Positions 7,708-15,914 of a DNA stretch of 36,097 bases are shown here, in pieces. The DNA lies in the NCBI GenBank assembly GCA_044359885.1, contig JBIKLI010000005.1, positions 1 through 36,097 on the forward strand, in the 5' to 3' direction. The notes under the pieces were generated by a model. It searched no databases and had not been told where the DNA came from. It was given only the letters and a program-made list of their open reading frames with translations. The DNA is from CAIOSQ01 sp044359885 (GTDB lineage: Bacteria; Pseudomonadota; Alphaproteobacteria; CACIAM-22H2). The translations under genes were made by a program, and so were the position numbers. Every line of letters begins with the position of its first letter. The stretch's first letter is position 1.

Positions 7708-8100
7708 ATGTACAGCGAGACCACGCAGGGCATCACCGTGACCGTGCGCCCCGTCTTCCTCGAGGAGCAGTCGGCGCCGGCCGAGAACCGGTTCGTCTGG
7801 GCCTATTTCGTGCGCATCCAAAACGGCAGCGGCCGGACGGTCCAGCTGCGCAGCCGCTACTGGCACATCACCGACGCCCGCGGCCGGGTGCAGGAGGTGC
7901 GCGGACCGGGCGTGGTCGGCGAGCAACCGGTGCTTCGCCCCGGCGACAGCTACGAGTATAATTCCGGCACGCCGCTGTCGACGCCCTCGGGCATCATGCG
8001 CGGCGCCTACCAGATGGAGGCTCTCGACGGCGAGCGTTTCGATGTCGCCGTGCCGGCCTTCTCGCTCGACTCGCCGCACGAATCCGTCCGCCTGAACTGA
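7708..8100 (+). CDS. apaG: ApaG domain protein
   Basis: 130 residues, the full length of the family. A single immunoglobulin-like beta domain: 'GITVTVRPVFLEEQSAPAENRFVWAYFVRIQN' leads into 'VQLRSRYWHITDARG' (about 47-61), 'VVGEQPVLRPGDSYEYNSGTPLSTPSGIMRGAYQM' and a final 'VAVPAFSLDSP'. The glycine- and proline-rich 'GEQPVLRPG' and 'TPSGIMRGAYQM' are hallmark stretches. ApaG is linked genetically to Co2+ resistance and Mg2+ efflux (CorD) and to Ap4A metabolism in enterobacteria, but its molecular role is still unclear. folE follows after 31 bp on the same strand, so co-transcription is likely. Confidence 0.95.
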   Translation: MYSETTQGITVTVRPVFLEEQSAPAENRFVWAYFVRIQNGSGRTVQLRSRYWHITDARGRVQEVRGPGVVGEQPVLRPGDSYEYNSGTPLSTPSGIMRGAYQMEALDGERFDVAVPAFSLDSPHESVRLN

Positions 8101-8131
8101 GCGGGCGCGACAGCCGAAAGGACAGATCGCC

Positions 8132-8752
8132 TTGACCAAGCCGACGCCGAAGAGGCCGGGCGACCGCCCGACGCGCGACCAGGCACAGGAGGCCGTCCGC
8201 ACCCTGCTGCGCTGGGCGGGGGACGATCCCGACCGAGAGGGGCTGCTGGGCACGCCCGACCGCGTGGTGCGGGCCTACGAGGAATGGTTCGCCGGCTATT
8301 TCGAGGATCCCGTCGAGATCCTCAAGCGCACCTTCGAGGAGACCGACGGCTACGACGAGATGGTGGTGCTGCGCGACATCCGCTTCGAATCCTATTGCGA
8401 GCACCATGTCGCACCGATCATCGGGATCGCGCATGTCGGCTATCTGCCGGACCGCCGCGTGGTCGGCATCTCGAAGCTGGCGCGGATCGTCGAGATCTAC
8501 GCCAAGCGGCTGCAGATCCAGGAGAAGATGACCGCCCAGATCGCCAACGCGATCGCCGGCGTGCTGATGCCGCGCGGCGTCGGCGTGGTGATCGAGGCGA
8601 CCCACCAGTGCATGACCACGCGCGGCATCCACAAGCCGGGGGTCGCGATGATCACCAGCCAGATGCTGGGCGAGTTCCGCGAGAACCCGGCGACGCGACG
8701 CGAGTTCCTGGCGATGATCGGCAACTCGTCCGGGCCGCGTCCGGCGGCCTGA
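8132..8752 (+). CDS. folE: GTP cyclohydrolase I (type IA)
   Basis: 206 residues. Catalyses GTP to 7,8-dihydroneopterin triphosphate, the first step of tetrahydrofolate synthesis. It carries 'DREGLLGTPDRVVRAYEEWF', 'SYCEHHVAPIIGIAHVGYLP' with the zinc Cys and active-site His, 'VGISKLARIVEIYAKRLQIQEKMT', and 'EATHQCMTTRGIHKPG' with the second zinc Cys and GTP contacts. The start is a TTG at 8132. AAAGGA sits 9 bases upstream, there is no in-frame ATG or GTG between it and the apaG stop, and the first internal ATG would remove about 75 conserved residues. Confidence 0.96.
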   Translation: MTKPTPKRPGDRPTRDQAQEAVRTLLRWAGDDPDREGLLGTPDRVVRAYEEWFAGYFEDPVEILKRTFEETDGYDEMVVLRDIRFESYCEHHVAPIIGIAHVGYLPDRRVVGISKLARIVEIYAKRLQIQEKMTAQIANAIAGVLMPRGVGVVIEATHQCMTTRGIHKPGVAMITSQMLGEFRENPATRREFLAMIGNSSGPRPAA

Positions 8753-8781
8753 CGCGGCGGCGGCGCGAGGGTCGCGGCCCG

Positions 8782-10230
8782 ATGCTCGATTTCCGGCCCG
8801 TCGCCTTCGTCGTCGGCTTCATGCTGGCGGCGCTGTCGGCCCTCATGCTGTTGCCGGCGCTGGTCGGCCTCGCCGAAGGCGGTTCGGACTGGCGGGTCTT
8901 CGTGCGCTCCGCAGGTCTCACCGCCTTCGTCGGCGGCGGCATGATCCTGGCGACGCGCGGCGGGCGCATCCGGCTCAACCAGCGCCAGGCCTTCCTGCTG
9001 ACCGTGGTCGCCTGGATCGCGATCGCCGCCTTCGCCGCCCTGCCCTTCCTGCTGGCGCCGCTGGGGCTCGACGCCGCGGATGCGTTCTTCGAGGCGATGT
9101 CGGGCCTGACTACGACCGGCGCCACGGTGATCGTCGGGCTCGACCGTTGCGACCCCGCGCTGCTGCTTTGGCGGTCGATGCTGCAATTCATCGGCGGGAT
9201 CGGGATCATCGTCATCGCGGTCGCGGTGCTGCCGCTGCTGCGCGTCGGCGGCATGCAGCTCTTCCGGCTCGAATCCTCGGACAAGTCGGAAAAGGTCCTT
9301 CCCCGCGCGGCGCAGATCGCCACCGGGATCGGTTCCATCTATGCCGGCCTCACGCTGCTCTGCGCGCTCGTCTTCTGGGCGCTCGGCATGCCGGGGTTCG
9401 ACGCGGTCAACCACGCGATGACGACGGTCGCGACAGGCGGGTTCTCGACCCGCGACGCATCCTTTGGCGCCTTCTCCTCGGCTGCGCTGGACATGGCCTG
9501 CGTCGTGTTCATGCTCTGCGGCGGCATGACGCTGACGCTGTTCCTGCGCGCCTATGGCGGCGACCGCACCGCGCTGTGGCGTGACACCCAGGTGCGGACC
9601 TATCTCGGCCTCTTCGCCGCCTTCAGCCTCGCCATCACGGCCTGGCTGGTCCTGAAAGAGGGCTGGTCGCCTGGCGACGCGCTGCGCCATGCCGGCTTCA
9701 CCGTCGCCTCCGTGCTCACGACCACCGGCTTCGTCTCCACCGATTGGGGACTGTGGGGACCCTTTCCGCTGGCACTGGTGTTCCTGCTCACCTTCGTCGG
9801 CGGCTGCTCCGGCTCGACCTCGGGCGGCATCAAGATCTTCCGCTTCCAGGTGCTGTTCCAGATCGGCCGGGCCCAGACGCGCCATGCGCTGATGCCGTCG
9901 GGCGTCTTCGTCCCGAAATACAATCGCCGGCCCATCGGCGAGGCGGTCGCGCAATCCGTGCTCGCCTTCGTGGCGCTCTATGCCGCGACCTGGGCGCTGA
10001 CCGTCGCGGCGCTGAGCCTGTGCGGGCTCGATCTGGTGACCGCGCTTTCCGGCGCGGCCACGGCGCTCGGCAATGTCGGCCCCGGGCTCGGCGACGTCAT
10101 CGGCCCGTCGGGCACATTCGCGCCGCTGCCGGACAGCGCGAAGTGGATCGTGTCGATGGCGATGCTTCTCGGGCGGCTCGAAATGATCACCGTGATGGTG
10201 CTCTTCACCCGCAGCTTCTGGCGGATGTGA
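8782..10230 (+). CDS. trkH: TrkH family potassium uptake protein
   Basis: 482 residues. The membrane subunit of the Trk K+ uptake system, with four repeated membrane-pore-membrane units. The four pore/selectivity segments can be read as 'MSGLTTTGATV', 'MTTVATGGFSTRDAS', 'ASVLTTTGFVSTDWG' and 'ATALGNVGPGLGDVIGPSG'; each contains the conserved glycine of the filter. The gating-loop region 'FVGGCSGSTSGGIKIFRFQVL' precedes the long cytoplasmic linker, and the C-terminal 'GRLEMITVMVLFTRSFWR' is typical. The NAD-binding partner TrkA is not in the window. It starts 29 bp after folE and ends 12 bp from the convergent lipoprotein gene. Confidence 0.95.
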   Translation: MLDFRPVAFVVGFMLAALSALMLLPALVGLAEGGSDWRVFVRSAGLTAFVGGGMILATRGGRIRLNQRQAFLLTVVAWIAIAAFAALPFLLAPLGLDAADAFFEAMSGLTTTGATVIVGLDRCDPALLLWRSMLQFIGGIGIIVIAVAVLPLLRVGGMQLFRLESSDKSEKVLPRAAQIATGIGSIYAGLTLLCALVFWALGMPGFDAVNHAMTTVATGGFSTRDASFGAFSSAALDMACVVFMLCGGMTLTLFLRAYGGDRTALWRDTQVRTYLGLFAAFSLAITAWLVLKEGWSPGDALRHAGFTVASVLTTTGFVSTDWGLWGPFPLALVFLLTFVGGCSGSTSGGIKIFRFQVLFQIGRAQTRHALMPSGVFVPKYNRRPIGEAVAQSVLAFVALYAATWALTVAALSLCGLDLVTALSGAATALGNVGPGLGDVIGPSGTFAPLPDSAKWIVSMAMLLGRLEMITVMVLFTRSFWRM

Positions 10231-10242
10231 GCCCGGCGGGGG

Positions 10243-10851
10243 CTACAACGCGAAGGGCGAGAAATGCGCGCGGACCTGGCGCTCCATCTCCGCGTCCAGG
10301 TCGTCCATGGTCTGCTTGAGCAGCGCATGCCAGGCCGCCTCGCGCTCGGCGATCGGGATCCCCTCGGCGACGGTGCGAAAGCGCGTGGCACGCGCCTCGC
10401 CGCTGGCGACGACCAGGTTCCCAGGCTCCTCGCGCAGTTCGAGCGCCGCGCCCAGGGTCAGATCATAGCGCTTGTCCTGCTGGGTGGTGAAGCTCGCGCG
10501 CATGCCGGTGGCGCGGGGCAGGTCGGTCTCGGTCATGGCCGCATCGACGACGACGAAGCGCAGGGCGCGGCCCGGGCCGCCGCCCGCGGCCAGCCTTTCG
10601 CGACCCCAGCGCTGCAGCGTCTCCAAGGGACCGAACGGCACCTCGTGTTCGATGTTCGGCCGCCGCATCGGCGGAACATAGGACGTGATCACGTCGACCC
10701 GCGCGACCGCGAAACGCATCGCCCCCTTTCCGGCATAGCTGACCGGGGCGAGGCCGGGCGCGATCGGCGTCGAGGTGCAGGCGCCGAGGGCGAGAGCGGC
10801 GGAACCGCCGGTCAGGACGGCGCGGCGAGACGGGGCGCGATGGCCTTGCAT
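10243..10851 (-). CDS. Putative lipoprotein of unknown function, with Tat-like signal
   Basis: 202 residues from the ATG at 10851. I do not recognise the family. The N-terminus reads MQGHRAPSRRAVLTGGSAAL and then LGACTS: a twin-arginine-like start followed by a lipobox with the lipidation Cys at about residue 25. The mature part has 'MRFAVARVDVITSYVPP' and 'RALRFVVVDAAMTETDLPR' and looks like a beta-rich domain of the kind seen in small periplasmic lipoproteins. The ATG at 10851 is 9 bases after GGAG. An ATG two codons earlier (10857) is equally in frame, and a longer start would overlap hslO. It follows hslO by 25 bp and is probably its operon partner. Confidence 0.75.
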   Translation of the reverse strand: MQGHRAPSRRAVLTGGSAALALGACTSTPIAPGLAPVSYAGKGAMRFAVARVDVITSYVPPMRRPNIEHEVPFGPLETLQRWGRERLAAGGGPGRALRFVVVDAAMTETDLPRATGMRASFTTQQDKRYDLTLGAALELREEPGNLVVASGEARATRFRTVAEGIPIAEREAAWHALLKQTMDDLDAEMERQVRAHFSPFAL

Positions 10852-10876
10852 GGGCATGGTCTCCGGCTGGGCGGCG

Positions 10877-11827
10877 CTAGAGCGCCGCGATCTGGGTGTC
10901 GTCGAAATCATAGGCCGCGTTGCAGAACTCGCAGGTCACGCGCACCACGCCATCGATCTTCATGTCCGCGAGTTCGCCGCGCGGCAGGGCGGCGAGGACG
11001 CCGGCGACCCGCACGCGCGAGCAGCGGCAACCATGGCGAAGCGCGCTCGGCCTGTAGATATGCACGCCCTCGGCCAGGAACAACCGGTCGACGAGCTTCC
11101 AGCCGGGCAGCGCAGGATCGACCAGCTCGGCGTCGCGCGCGCTGCTCATCAGGATCAGCATGCGTCGCCAGAGATCTTCCTCCTCGTCGCGGTCGAGGTC
11201 GATCGGCTGCGACAGATCGCGGCCCTCCGCCGAGCCCTGGGCGCCGCCGGGGGGAAGCGCCTGGACCATCAGCGCGCCGGCCCGCCAGGCGCCGGCGGCG
11301 TCGCGGCGGGCCGCGACCTTGAGGCCCGCACGAAACTGCTCCGACTGGTGGAAATAATGATGCGCGCACTCGGCGAGGCTGGCGCCGGTCAGCTCGACGA
11401 TGCCCTGATAGCGTTCCATGTCGGCGCCCTGGTCGACGGTGAACGCGAGATAGCCGGCGCCGAAGAGCCGCGGCACCGAGAGCGCGCCCGGACCCAGCGC
11501 CGCGACCCGGCCGGCGTCGAACTGCGCATAGCCGCGCAACGCGCCTGCCGTCGCGACATCGGCGACCATCAAGCGCACCGGCCCGTCGCCCTTGACCTGG
11601 ATCGTGAACACGCCGTCGTATTTGAGCGTCAGGGCAAGAGCGGCCCCCAGCGCGACCAGTTCGGCCAGGGCCTGGGCGACCGCTTGCGGATAATCGTGCT
11701 GACGCAGGATCCGGTCGACCGCGGGCCCGAGCCGTACCAGCCGCCCTCGAACCGAGCCGACCTGGAACGGCAGGACGATGTCGTCTGCCGGCAGCGATGC
11801 CACGTCTTCGATCCGATCGCCGTTCAT
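10877..11827 (-). CDS. hslO: Hsp33 redox-regulated chaperone
   Basis: 316 residues from the ATG at 11827, which has GGAGG six bases upstream; a longer reading frame to 11896 lacks both family similarity and a good ribosome site. Hsp33 is a cytoplasmic holdase switched on by oxidative and unfolding stress through release of a zinc ion. The four zinc cysteines are visible in the usual arrangement: CxC in 'HGCRCSRVRV' and CxxC in 'RVTCEFCNAAYDFD' near the C-terminus. The N-terminal core has 'VLPFQVGSVRGRLVRLGPAVDRIL' and 'LKYDGVFTIQVKGDGPVRLMVADV'. It lies downstream of a methyltransferase gene and upstream of the lipoprotein gene. Confidence 0.95.
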   Translation of the reverse strand: MNGDRIEDVASLPADDIVLPFQVGSVRGRLVRLGPAVDRILRQHDYPQAVAQALAELVALGAALALTLKYDGVFTIQVKGDGPVRLMVADVATAGALRGYAQFDAGRVAALGPGALSVPRLFGAGYLAFTVDQGADMERYQGIVELTGASLAECAHHYFHQSEQFRAGLKVAARRDAAGAWRAGALMVQALPPGGAQGSAEGRDLSQPIDLDRDEEEDLWRRMLILMSSARDAELVDPALPGWKLVDRLFLAEGVHIYRPSALRHGCRCSRVRVAGVLAALPRGELADMKIDGVVRVTCEFCNAAYDFDDTQIAAL

Positions 11828-11944
11828 GCATCCTCCGCGGCCGCCGCCTTCGATACGCCGGCAAGGGGCACCGCCCGCGCCCCCACGACCTCCCATACAG
11901 CCCGGGCGCAGGACGATCCAGGGCCGCGTCGCCGCCGCGGCGGT

Positions 11945-12676
11945 TCAGCCCGCCGCCTTGCGCGCGATCAGCTTGATGCCGGGCTTCAGCGACCAGGCCC
12001 GCCACGCCACGGTCAGCCCATGCTTGGCGAGCAGGCGAGAGAGATTGCCGGGGCTGAAATAGATGCAATGCGATGGCGGACAGAACGCGTCCCAGCGGTC
12101 GAGGTCGCGCGGCCGCCGCCAATGCCCGATATCGGGCGTCGTCAGGTACAGAAGGCCACCCGGCACCAGCAGATCGGCCAGCGCACGCGTGAACCGGTTG
12201 CAGTCGAGGGCGTGCTCGATCACCTCCGAGCAGGCGATCGCGTCGAATCGCTCGCCGTCGAAGGAGGCCTCCTCGAGCATGCCCCGGACGAATCGATTGC
12301 CCGGGAAGCGCTGCTGCGCCCAGGCGACCGCCGACGCGTCGGGTTCCAGGCCGGTGGCCATGAAACCCAGTTCGCGTGCCACTTCGACCATGGTGCCGGC
12401 ATTGCTGCCGACATCCAGGAACCGTCGTCCCTGGGTCGTGCCCAGCATCCGCGCCAGCCGGCGGATCCGGCGACGGTTGCGCACCAGCTTGGACTCGATC
12501 TTCGTGAAATAGCCCGTGGTGGCGCCCTCATAGGGATCGGCATACAGCGCCTTCAGCGTCTGCGCGCTGGGCGGCGGGTCCATGTAGACGAGGCCGCAGC
12601 CCTGGCAGCGGACCAGGACGCAGGCATCGCGCACCGCGAAGGGCGCGGCCGGGGAGGCGCAGATCGGGCAGGCCAT
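11945..12676 (-). CDS. Class I SAM-dependent methyltransferase with N-terminal zinc ribbon
   Basis: 243 residues. Begins with a zinc-ribbon-like module: CPIC at residues 3-6 and CQGC at 24-27. Then comes a Rossmann methyltransferase domain with motif I 'FLDVGSNAGTMVEVA' (about 86-100), the acidic motif II 'GLEPDASAV', and 'ACSEVIEHALD' followed by 'LLVPGGLLYLTTPD'. Proteins of this layout often modify sugars or small metabolites in surface glycan pathways, but the substrate cannot be read from sequence. The ATG at 12676 has AGGAT about 10 bases upstream. It lies 32 bp after the TRAP large permease on the same strand, so it may be read from the TRAP promoter without being functionally related. 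Confidence 0.88.
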   Translation of the reverse strand: MACPICASPAAPFAVRDACVLVRCQGCGLVYMDPPPSAQTLKALYADPYEGATTGYFTKIESKLVRNRRRIRRLARMLGTTQGRRFLDVGSNAGTMVEVARELGFMATGLEPDASAVAWAQQRFPGNRFVRGMLEEASFDGERFDAIACSEVIEHALDCNRFTRALADLLVPGGLLYLTTPDIGHWRRPRDLDRWDAFCPPSHCIYFSPGNLSRLLAKHGLTVAWRAWSLKPGIKLIARKAAG

Positions 12677-12708
12677 CGCGATGGAAATCCTCTGCTTCGG
12701 CCGCAGCC

Positions 12709-13986
12709 TCAGCGGAACACGAGATGCGGCAAGGTCATCGTGATCCAGGGCACGTAGCTGATCAACATCAGCGCCCCGAACACGACGGCGATGAAGATCC
12801 AGAGATAGCGCATCATCTCGTCGACGCCGCAACGTGCCACCTGCGCGGCGGCGAAGAGATTGACGCCGAAAGGCGGGGTGATCATGCCAAGCGCGAGATT
12901 GACGACCATCACCGTCCCGAAATGCACCCCGTCGATCCCCAGGCGCTCGGCGGCCTCGGCCAGGATCGGCGCCAGCACGATGATCGAGGCCGAGGTCTCG
13001 ACGAACATGCCGACCACGAACAGGAAGAGATTCACCGCAAGCAGATAGGGGCCCGCGCCGTCGAACGAGGTCGCGATCCATTCCGCCGCCGCGTCCGGAA
13101 CGCCCTGGCGGTTCAGCAGCCAGCTGAAGACCGCGGCGCAGGCGATGATGAAAAGGATCACGGAGCTGGAGACCACCGACTTGCGGAAGATCGCGAACAG
13201 GTCCCGGACCGCGATCTCGCGATGGACGAAAAGCCCCACGACCAGGGCGTAGACCACCGCGATGACCGAGGCCTCGGTCGGGGTGGTGACGCCGCCATAG
13301 ATGCCACCCAGCACGATGAACGGCATCAGCAGGGCGAATCCCGCCTGCCGCGTCGCGACCGCGAAGGGCAGCCGCCCGATGCCGTCAGCCTTGCCCCAGC
13401 CCTTGATCCGGCACCAGATCAGCACCGTGGCGATCAGCGAGGCCCCGATCAGGATGCCGGGCCCGAAACCGGCGATGAACAATTCGGGAATCGACGTCTG
13501 GGTCGTGACGCCGTACAGGATCATCGGGATAGAGGGCGGGATGATCACGCCGAGTTCGGCGGCGGTGGCCTGAAGGGCGGCGGCGAAAGGCACGGGATAG
13601 CCGGCGCGCACCAGCGCCGGGATCATGATCGCGCCGATGGCGAAGGTCGTCGCCACGCTGCTGCCGCTGATGGCGGCGAAGATCATGCAGGTGATGACGC
13701 AGGTCGCCGGCAGGCCGCCCTGGATGCCGCCCACGATCGAGCGCGCGAATTCGACCAGCCGGCGCGAGATGCCGCCGACCTCCATCAGATTGCCCGCGAG
13801 GATGAAGAACGGGATCGCCGCCAGAGGGAAGCGGTCGAGAGAGACGAAGAGCTGCTGCGCGACGACGATCAACGGAAAGCTGGTGAAGGCGTTGATCCCG
13901 ACGACGGCCGCGATGCCGATGGAAACGGCGACCGGGACGCTGGCGGCGAACAGCACCAGCATCGCGACGAGCATGGCGCCACTCAT
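12709..13986 (-). CDS. dctM: TRAP transporter large permease (DctM)
   Basis: 425 residues and a dozen or so hydrophobic segments, as expected for the sodium-coupled large membrane subunit of a tripartite ATP-independent periplasmic transporter. Family landmarks are 'PLAAIPFFILAGNLMEVGGISRRLVEF', 'GSSVATTFAIGAIMIPALVRAGYP', 'GVIIPPSIPMILYGVTT', and 'NLALGMITPPFGVNLFAAAQVA' near the end. The start ATG at 13986 overlaps the stop of the small permease by 4 bp (ATGA), giving translational coupling. The transported substrate is not predictable here; it is normally a carboxylate or similar organic acid. Confidence 0.94.
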   Translation of the reverse strand: MSGAMLVAMLVLFAASVPVAVSIGIAAVVGINAFTSFPLIVVAQQLFVSLDRFPLAAIPFFILAGNLMEVGGISRRLVEFARSIVGGIQGGLPATCVITCMIFAAISGSSVATTFAIGAIMIPALVRAGYPVPFAAALQATAAELGVIIPPSIPMILYGVTTQTSIPELFIAGFGPGILIGASLIATVLIWCRIKGWGKADGIGRLPFAVATRQAGFALLMPFIVLGGIYGGVTTPTEASVIAVVYALVVGLFVHREIAVRDLFAIFRKSVVSSSVILFIIACAAVFSWLLNRQGVPDAAAEWIATSFDGAGPYLLAVNLFLFVVGMFVETSASIIVLAPILAEAAERLGIDGVHFGTVMVVNLALGMITPPFGVNLFAAAQVARCGVDEMMRYLWIFIAVVFGALMLISYVPWITMTLPHLVFR

Positions 13987-14579
13987 ATCGCGGCCTCCAG
14001 CTCTTCGGCGCGGCGGTCGAGGAAATGCGCGAGCGCGCCCAGCATGGCGAAGACCGCGCCCACGGGGATCGCCGCATAGCCCCAGGCCATGGAGACCTCG
14101 AGCCCCGCCATCTCCTGGAACCTGACCCGGCTGGCCATCGTCCAGCCGAACCAGAACATGATCCCGCACATCGTCAGCACCATCGCCAGCGCCAGCCCCT
14201 CCAGCGCCGCGCGCAGCCGCGGCGGCGCGAGGCGCCAGGCGATGTCGATCGAGACCAGCGCCCCTGTCCGGACCGCGACCGCCAGCCCGACGAACGCCAT
14301 CCAGATCAGCGCGGTTCGGACAAGCGCCTCGGACCACACCGACGGGGTCTCGGTCGCGAACCGCGCCACCACCTGCCACATCCCGGCGCAGACCGCGAGC
14401 GCCAGCGCCGCGCCGGCGATTGCGGCCGCCAGCGTCGTGCCGATGCGGTCGCCCGCGAGGATGGCCGCGCGCAGGCGCCGGCGCAGGCCGTCGCCCGATC
14501 GCAGCCAGAAGGCCAGCACCAGAACGGCGAGCGTCGCCAGGCCGGTCACCTGCAGGGGCAGGACGTTCATCGCGTTCAT
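13983..14579 (-). CDS. dctQ: TRAP transporter small permease (DctQ)
   Basis: 198 residues with four hydrophobic segments: 'VTGLATLAVLVLAFWL', 'LAAAIAGAALALAVCAGMWQVVARF', 'GLALAMVLTMCGIMFWFGWTMA' and 'SMAWGYAAIPVGAVFAMLGALAHFLD'. The last, with 'ameisymaWgYaaiPvG'-type spacing, is the classic DctQ signature. The N-terminal cytoplasmic stretch is somewhat long. GAGGGG lies about 8 bases before the ATG at 14579; a second ATG three codons in is possible. It forms the membrane part together with dctM, which it overlaps by 4 bp. Confidence 0.92.
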   Translation of the reverse strand: MNAMNVLPLQVTGLATLAVLVLAFWLRSGDGLRRRLRAAILAGDRIGTTLAAAIAGAALALAVCAGMWQVVARFATETPSVWSEALVRTALIWMAFVGLAVAVRTGALVSIDIAWRLAPPRLRAALEGLALAMVLTMCGIMFWFGWTMASRVRFQEMAGLEVSMAWGYAAIPVGAVFAMLGALAHFLDRRAEELEAAI

Positions 14580-14624
14580 CGCGTGGTTTCCCCCTCGCGC
14601 AGCCCGGCCGCGGCGGGACGACGC

Positions 14625-14654
14625 CGCGCGTGCCGGGACGACGCCCGACGCGCG
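14625..14654 (-). other. Intercistronic stem-loop between dctP and dctQ
   Basis: Minus-strand RNA can fold CGCGCGT (14648-14654) with ACGCGCG (14625-14631), enclosing CGGG/CCCG (14644-14647 with 14634-14637) and a six-base loop. There is no T-run, so it is not a classical terminator. In transporter operons such hairpins after the binding-protein gene often protect its message and keep it more abundant than that of the permease genes. A 12-base direct repeat CGGGACGACGCC (14614 and 14634) is part of the same sequence. Confidence 0.5.
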
Positions 14655-14667
14655 CGGCGCGGCGCGC

Positions 14668-15636
14668 TCAGTTCGGCTTCCAGTCGCGGATCCGGCGCAG
14701 GGTCGCGGCGTCCAGCGTCCGCTCCCACTCCGCGAAGGCGGGGGCGAGCGCGGCCTGGAAGCTGGCGGTGTCGACCTGGGTCACCACCGTCATGCCACGC
14801 TTGCGCAGTTCCTCGACGCCGCTGGCGTCGTCGGCCGAGACGCGATCGCGATTGGCCTTCTGGGCCGCGCGCGCCGCCTCCTGGAAATGAGCCCGGTCGG
14901 CGGCGGAGAGCCGGCCGACGGTGGCCGGATTGCAGATCATCACCGACGGCGAATAGACATGGTTGGTCAGCGTCATGAAGCGCTGAACCTGATTGATGTT
15001 GTTGGCGACGATGACCGAGATCGGGTTCTCCTGCCCGTCGACCGTGCCCTGCTGCAGGGCGGGGATCAGCTCGCTGAAGGCCATCGGCGTCGGCAGCGCG
15101 CCGAGGGTGGAAAAGGCGCGCATATGCACCTGGTTTTCCATGGTGCGCACCTTCAGCCCGCGCAGGTCGGCCGGGGCATTCACCTCGCGACGCGAGTTGG
15201 TCAGGTGCCGGAACCCGTTCTCGGTCCAGATCACGCCGACCAGGCCGCGCGCGGTGAAACGCTGCAGCACCGACTGGCCGATCTCGCTGTCGAGAACGCC
15301 GCGCGCATGGGCCGAGTCGCGGAACAGGAACGGCACGTCGAAGATGCGGACTTCGGGCACGAAGTTTCCGACCGGGCCGGTCGAGGTGAAGGTGCAGTCG
15401 ATCGTGCCGATCTGCACGCTTTCGATCATCTCGCGCTCGTTGTCGTTGCGCTGGGTGACGACGCGATAGCGGCCGCCGGTCAGGCGCTCGAACGCCTCCT
15501 TGAAGGCCGCACCGGAGGCGCCGGTATGGCTGTTCACGGGCAGCGCGTGATGGACGGTGATCTGGGTCTGGGCCGTGGCCGGCAGCGACAGCAGGGCGCC
15601 GAAAAGGCCAGCGAGGAGCGACGCGCGAGCGATCAT
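14668..15636 (-). CDS. dctP: TRAP transporter substrate-binding protein (DctP)
   Basis: 322 residues. A Sec signal peptide, MIARASLLAGLFGALLSLPA followed by TAQ, precedes the mature periplasmic protein. DctP-family features are 'ITVHHALPVNSHTGASGAAFKEAFERLTGGRYRV' near the start, 'ESVQIGTIDCTFTSTGPVGNFVPEVRIFDVPFLFRD', 'DLRGLKVRTMENQVHMRAFSTLGALPTPM', whose Arg normally contacts the substrate carboxylate, and 'ALQQGTVDGQENP'. The ATG at 15636 has AGGAGG eight bases upstream, and longer in-frame starts lack a signal peptide. First gene of the dctPQM group. The arginine suggests an organic acid ligand, not further specified. Confidence 0.94.
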   Translation of the reverse strand: MIARASLLAGLFGALLSLPATAQTQITVHHALPVNSHTGASGAAFKEAFERLTGGRYRVVTQRNDNEREMIESVQIGTIDCTFTSTGPVGNFVPEVRIFDVPFLFRDSAHARGVLDSEIGQSVLQRFTARGLVGVIWTENGFRHLTNSRREVNAPADLRGLKVRTMENQVHMRAFSTLGALPTPMAFSELIPALQQGTVDGQENPISVIVANNINQVQRFMTLTNHVYSPSVMICNPATVGRLSAADRAHFQEAARAAQKANRDRVSADDASGVEELRKRGMTVVTQVDTASFQAALAPAFAEWERTLDAATLRRIRDWKPN

Positions 15637-15731
15637 GGAAATCTTTCCTCCTGTTTTGCGGGATTTCGTGCTTGACGGTCCCCGCTCCTGCCGGGATCGG
15701 GCCGACCGGCATCCGCACGCCGTGTCGCGTC

Positions 15732-15760
15732 CATTTACCTGTCGGGATCGCCGCCGTCCA
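15732..15760 (-). promoter_or_regulatory. Possible promoter of dctP
   Basis: On the minus strand TGGACG (15755-15760), 17-bp spacer, TAAATG (15732-15737). The -35 is a fair and the -10 a weak match, but they are the best pair seen in the 278-bp divergent region between dctP and the TPR/glycosyltransferase gene. The rest of that region shows nothing else I can name, apart from a weak plus-strand TATGCT at 15821. Confidence 0.3.
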
Positions 15761-15914
15761 CTCTGTCCCGGCAGGCCCGGGCGAACCGAACGGGACGCTG
15801 GCCCGGGCGCCGCCATCCCCTATGCTGTCGCGCCGCGCCGGCGTTGCCGACATGGTCCGGCTGGAGCGCGGCGCAGATCAGCGACGGCACGTCGGTCGCC
15901 AGGAGAGACCGGGC

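Noticed and set aside
11828..11896. Longer hslO start at 11896
   Set aside because: The extra residues (MGGRGGAGG...) are not Hsp33-like, and the ATG at 11827 has a clear GGAGG.
15672..15914. N-terminal extension of the TPR/glycosyltransferase to 15672
   Set aside because: The extra 81 codons are low-complexity Pro/Gly/Arg, overlap the divergent promoter region of dctP and lack a ribosome site, while the ATG at 15915 has AGGAGAG.
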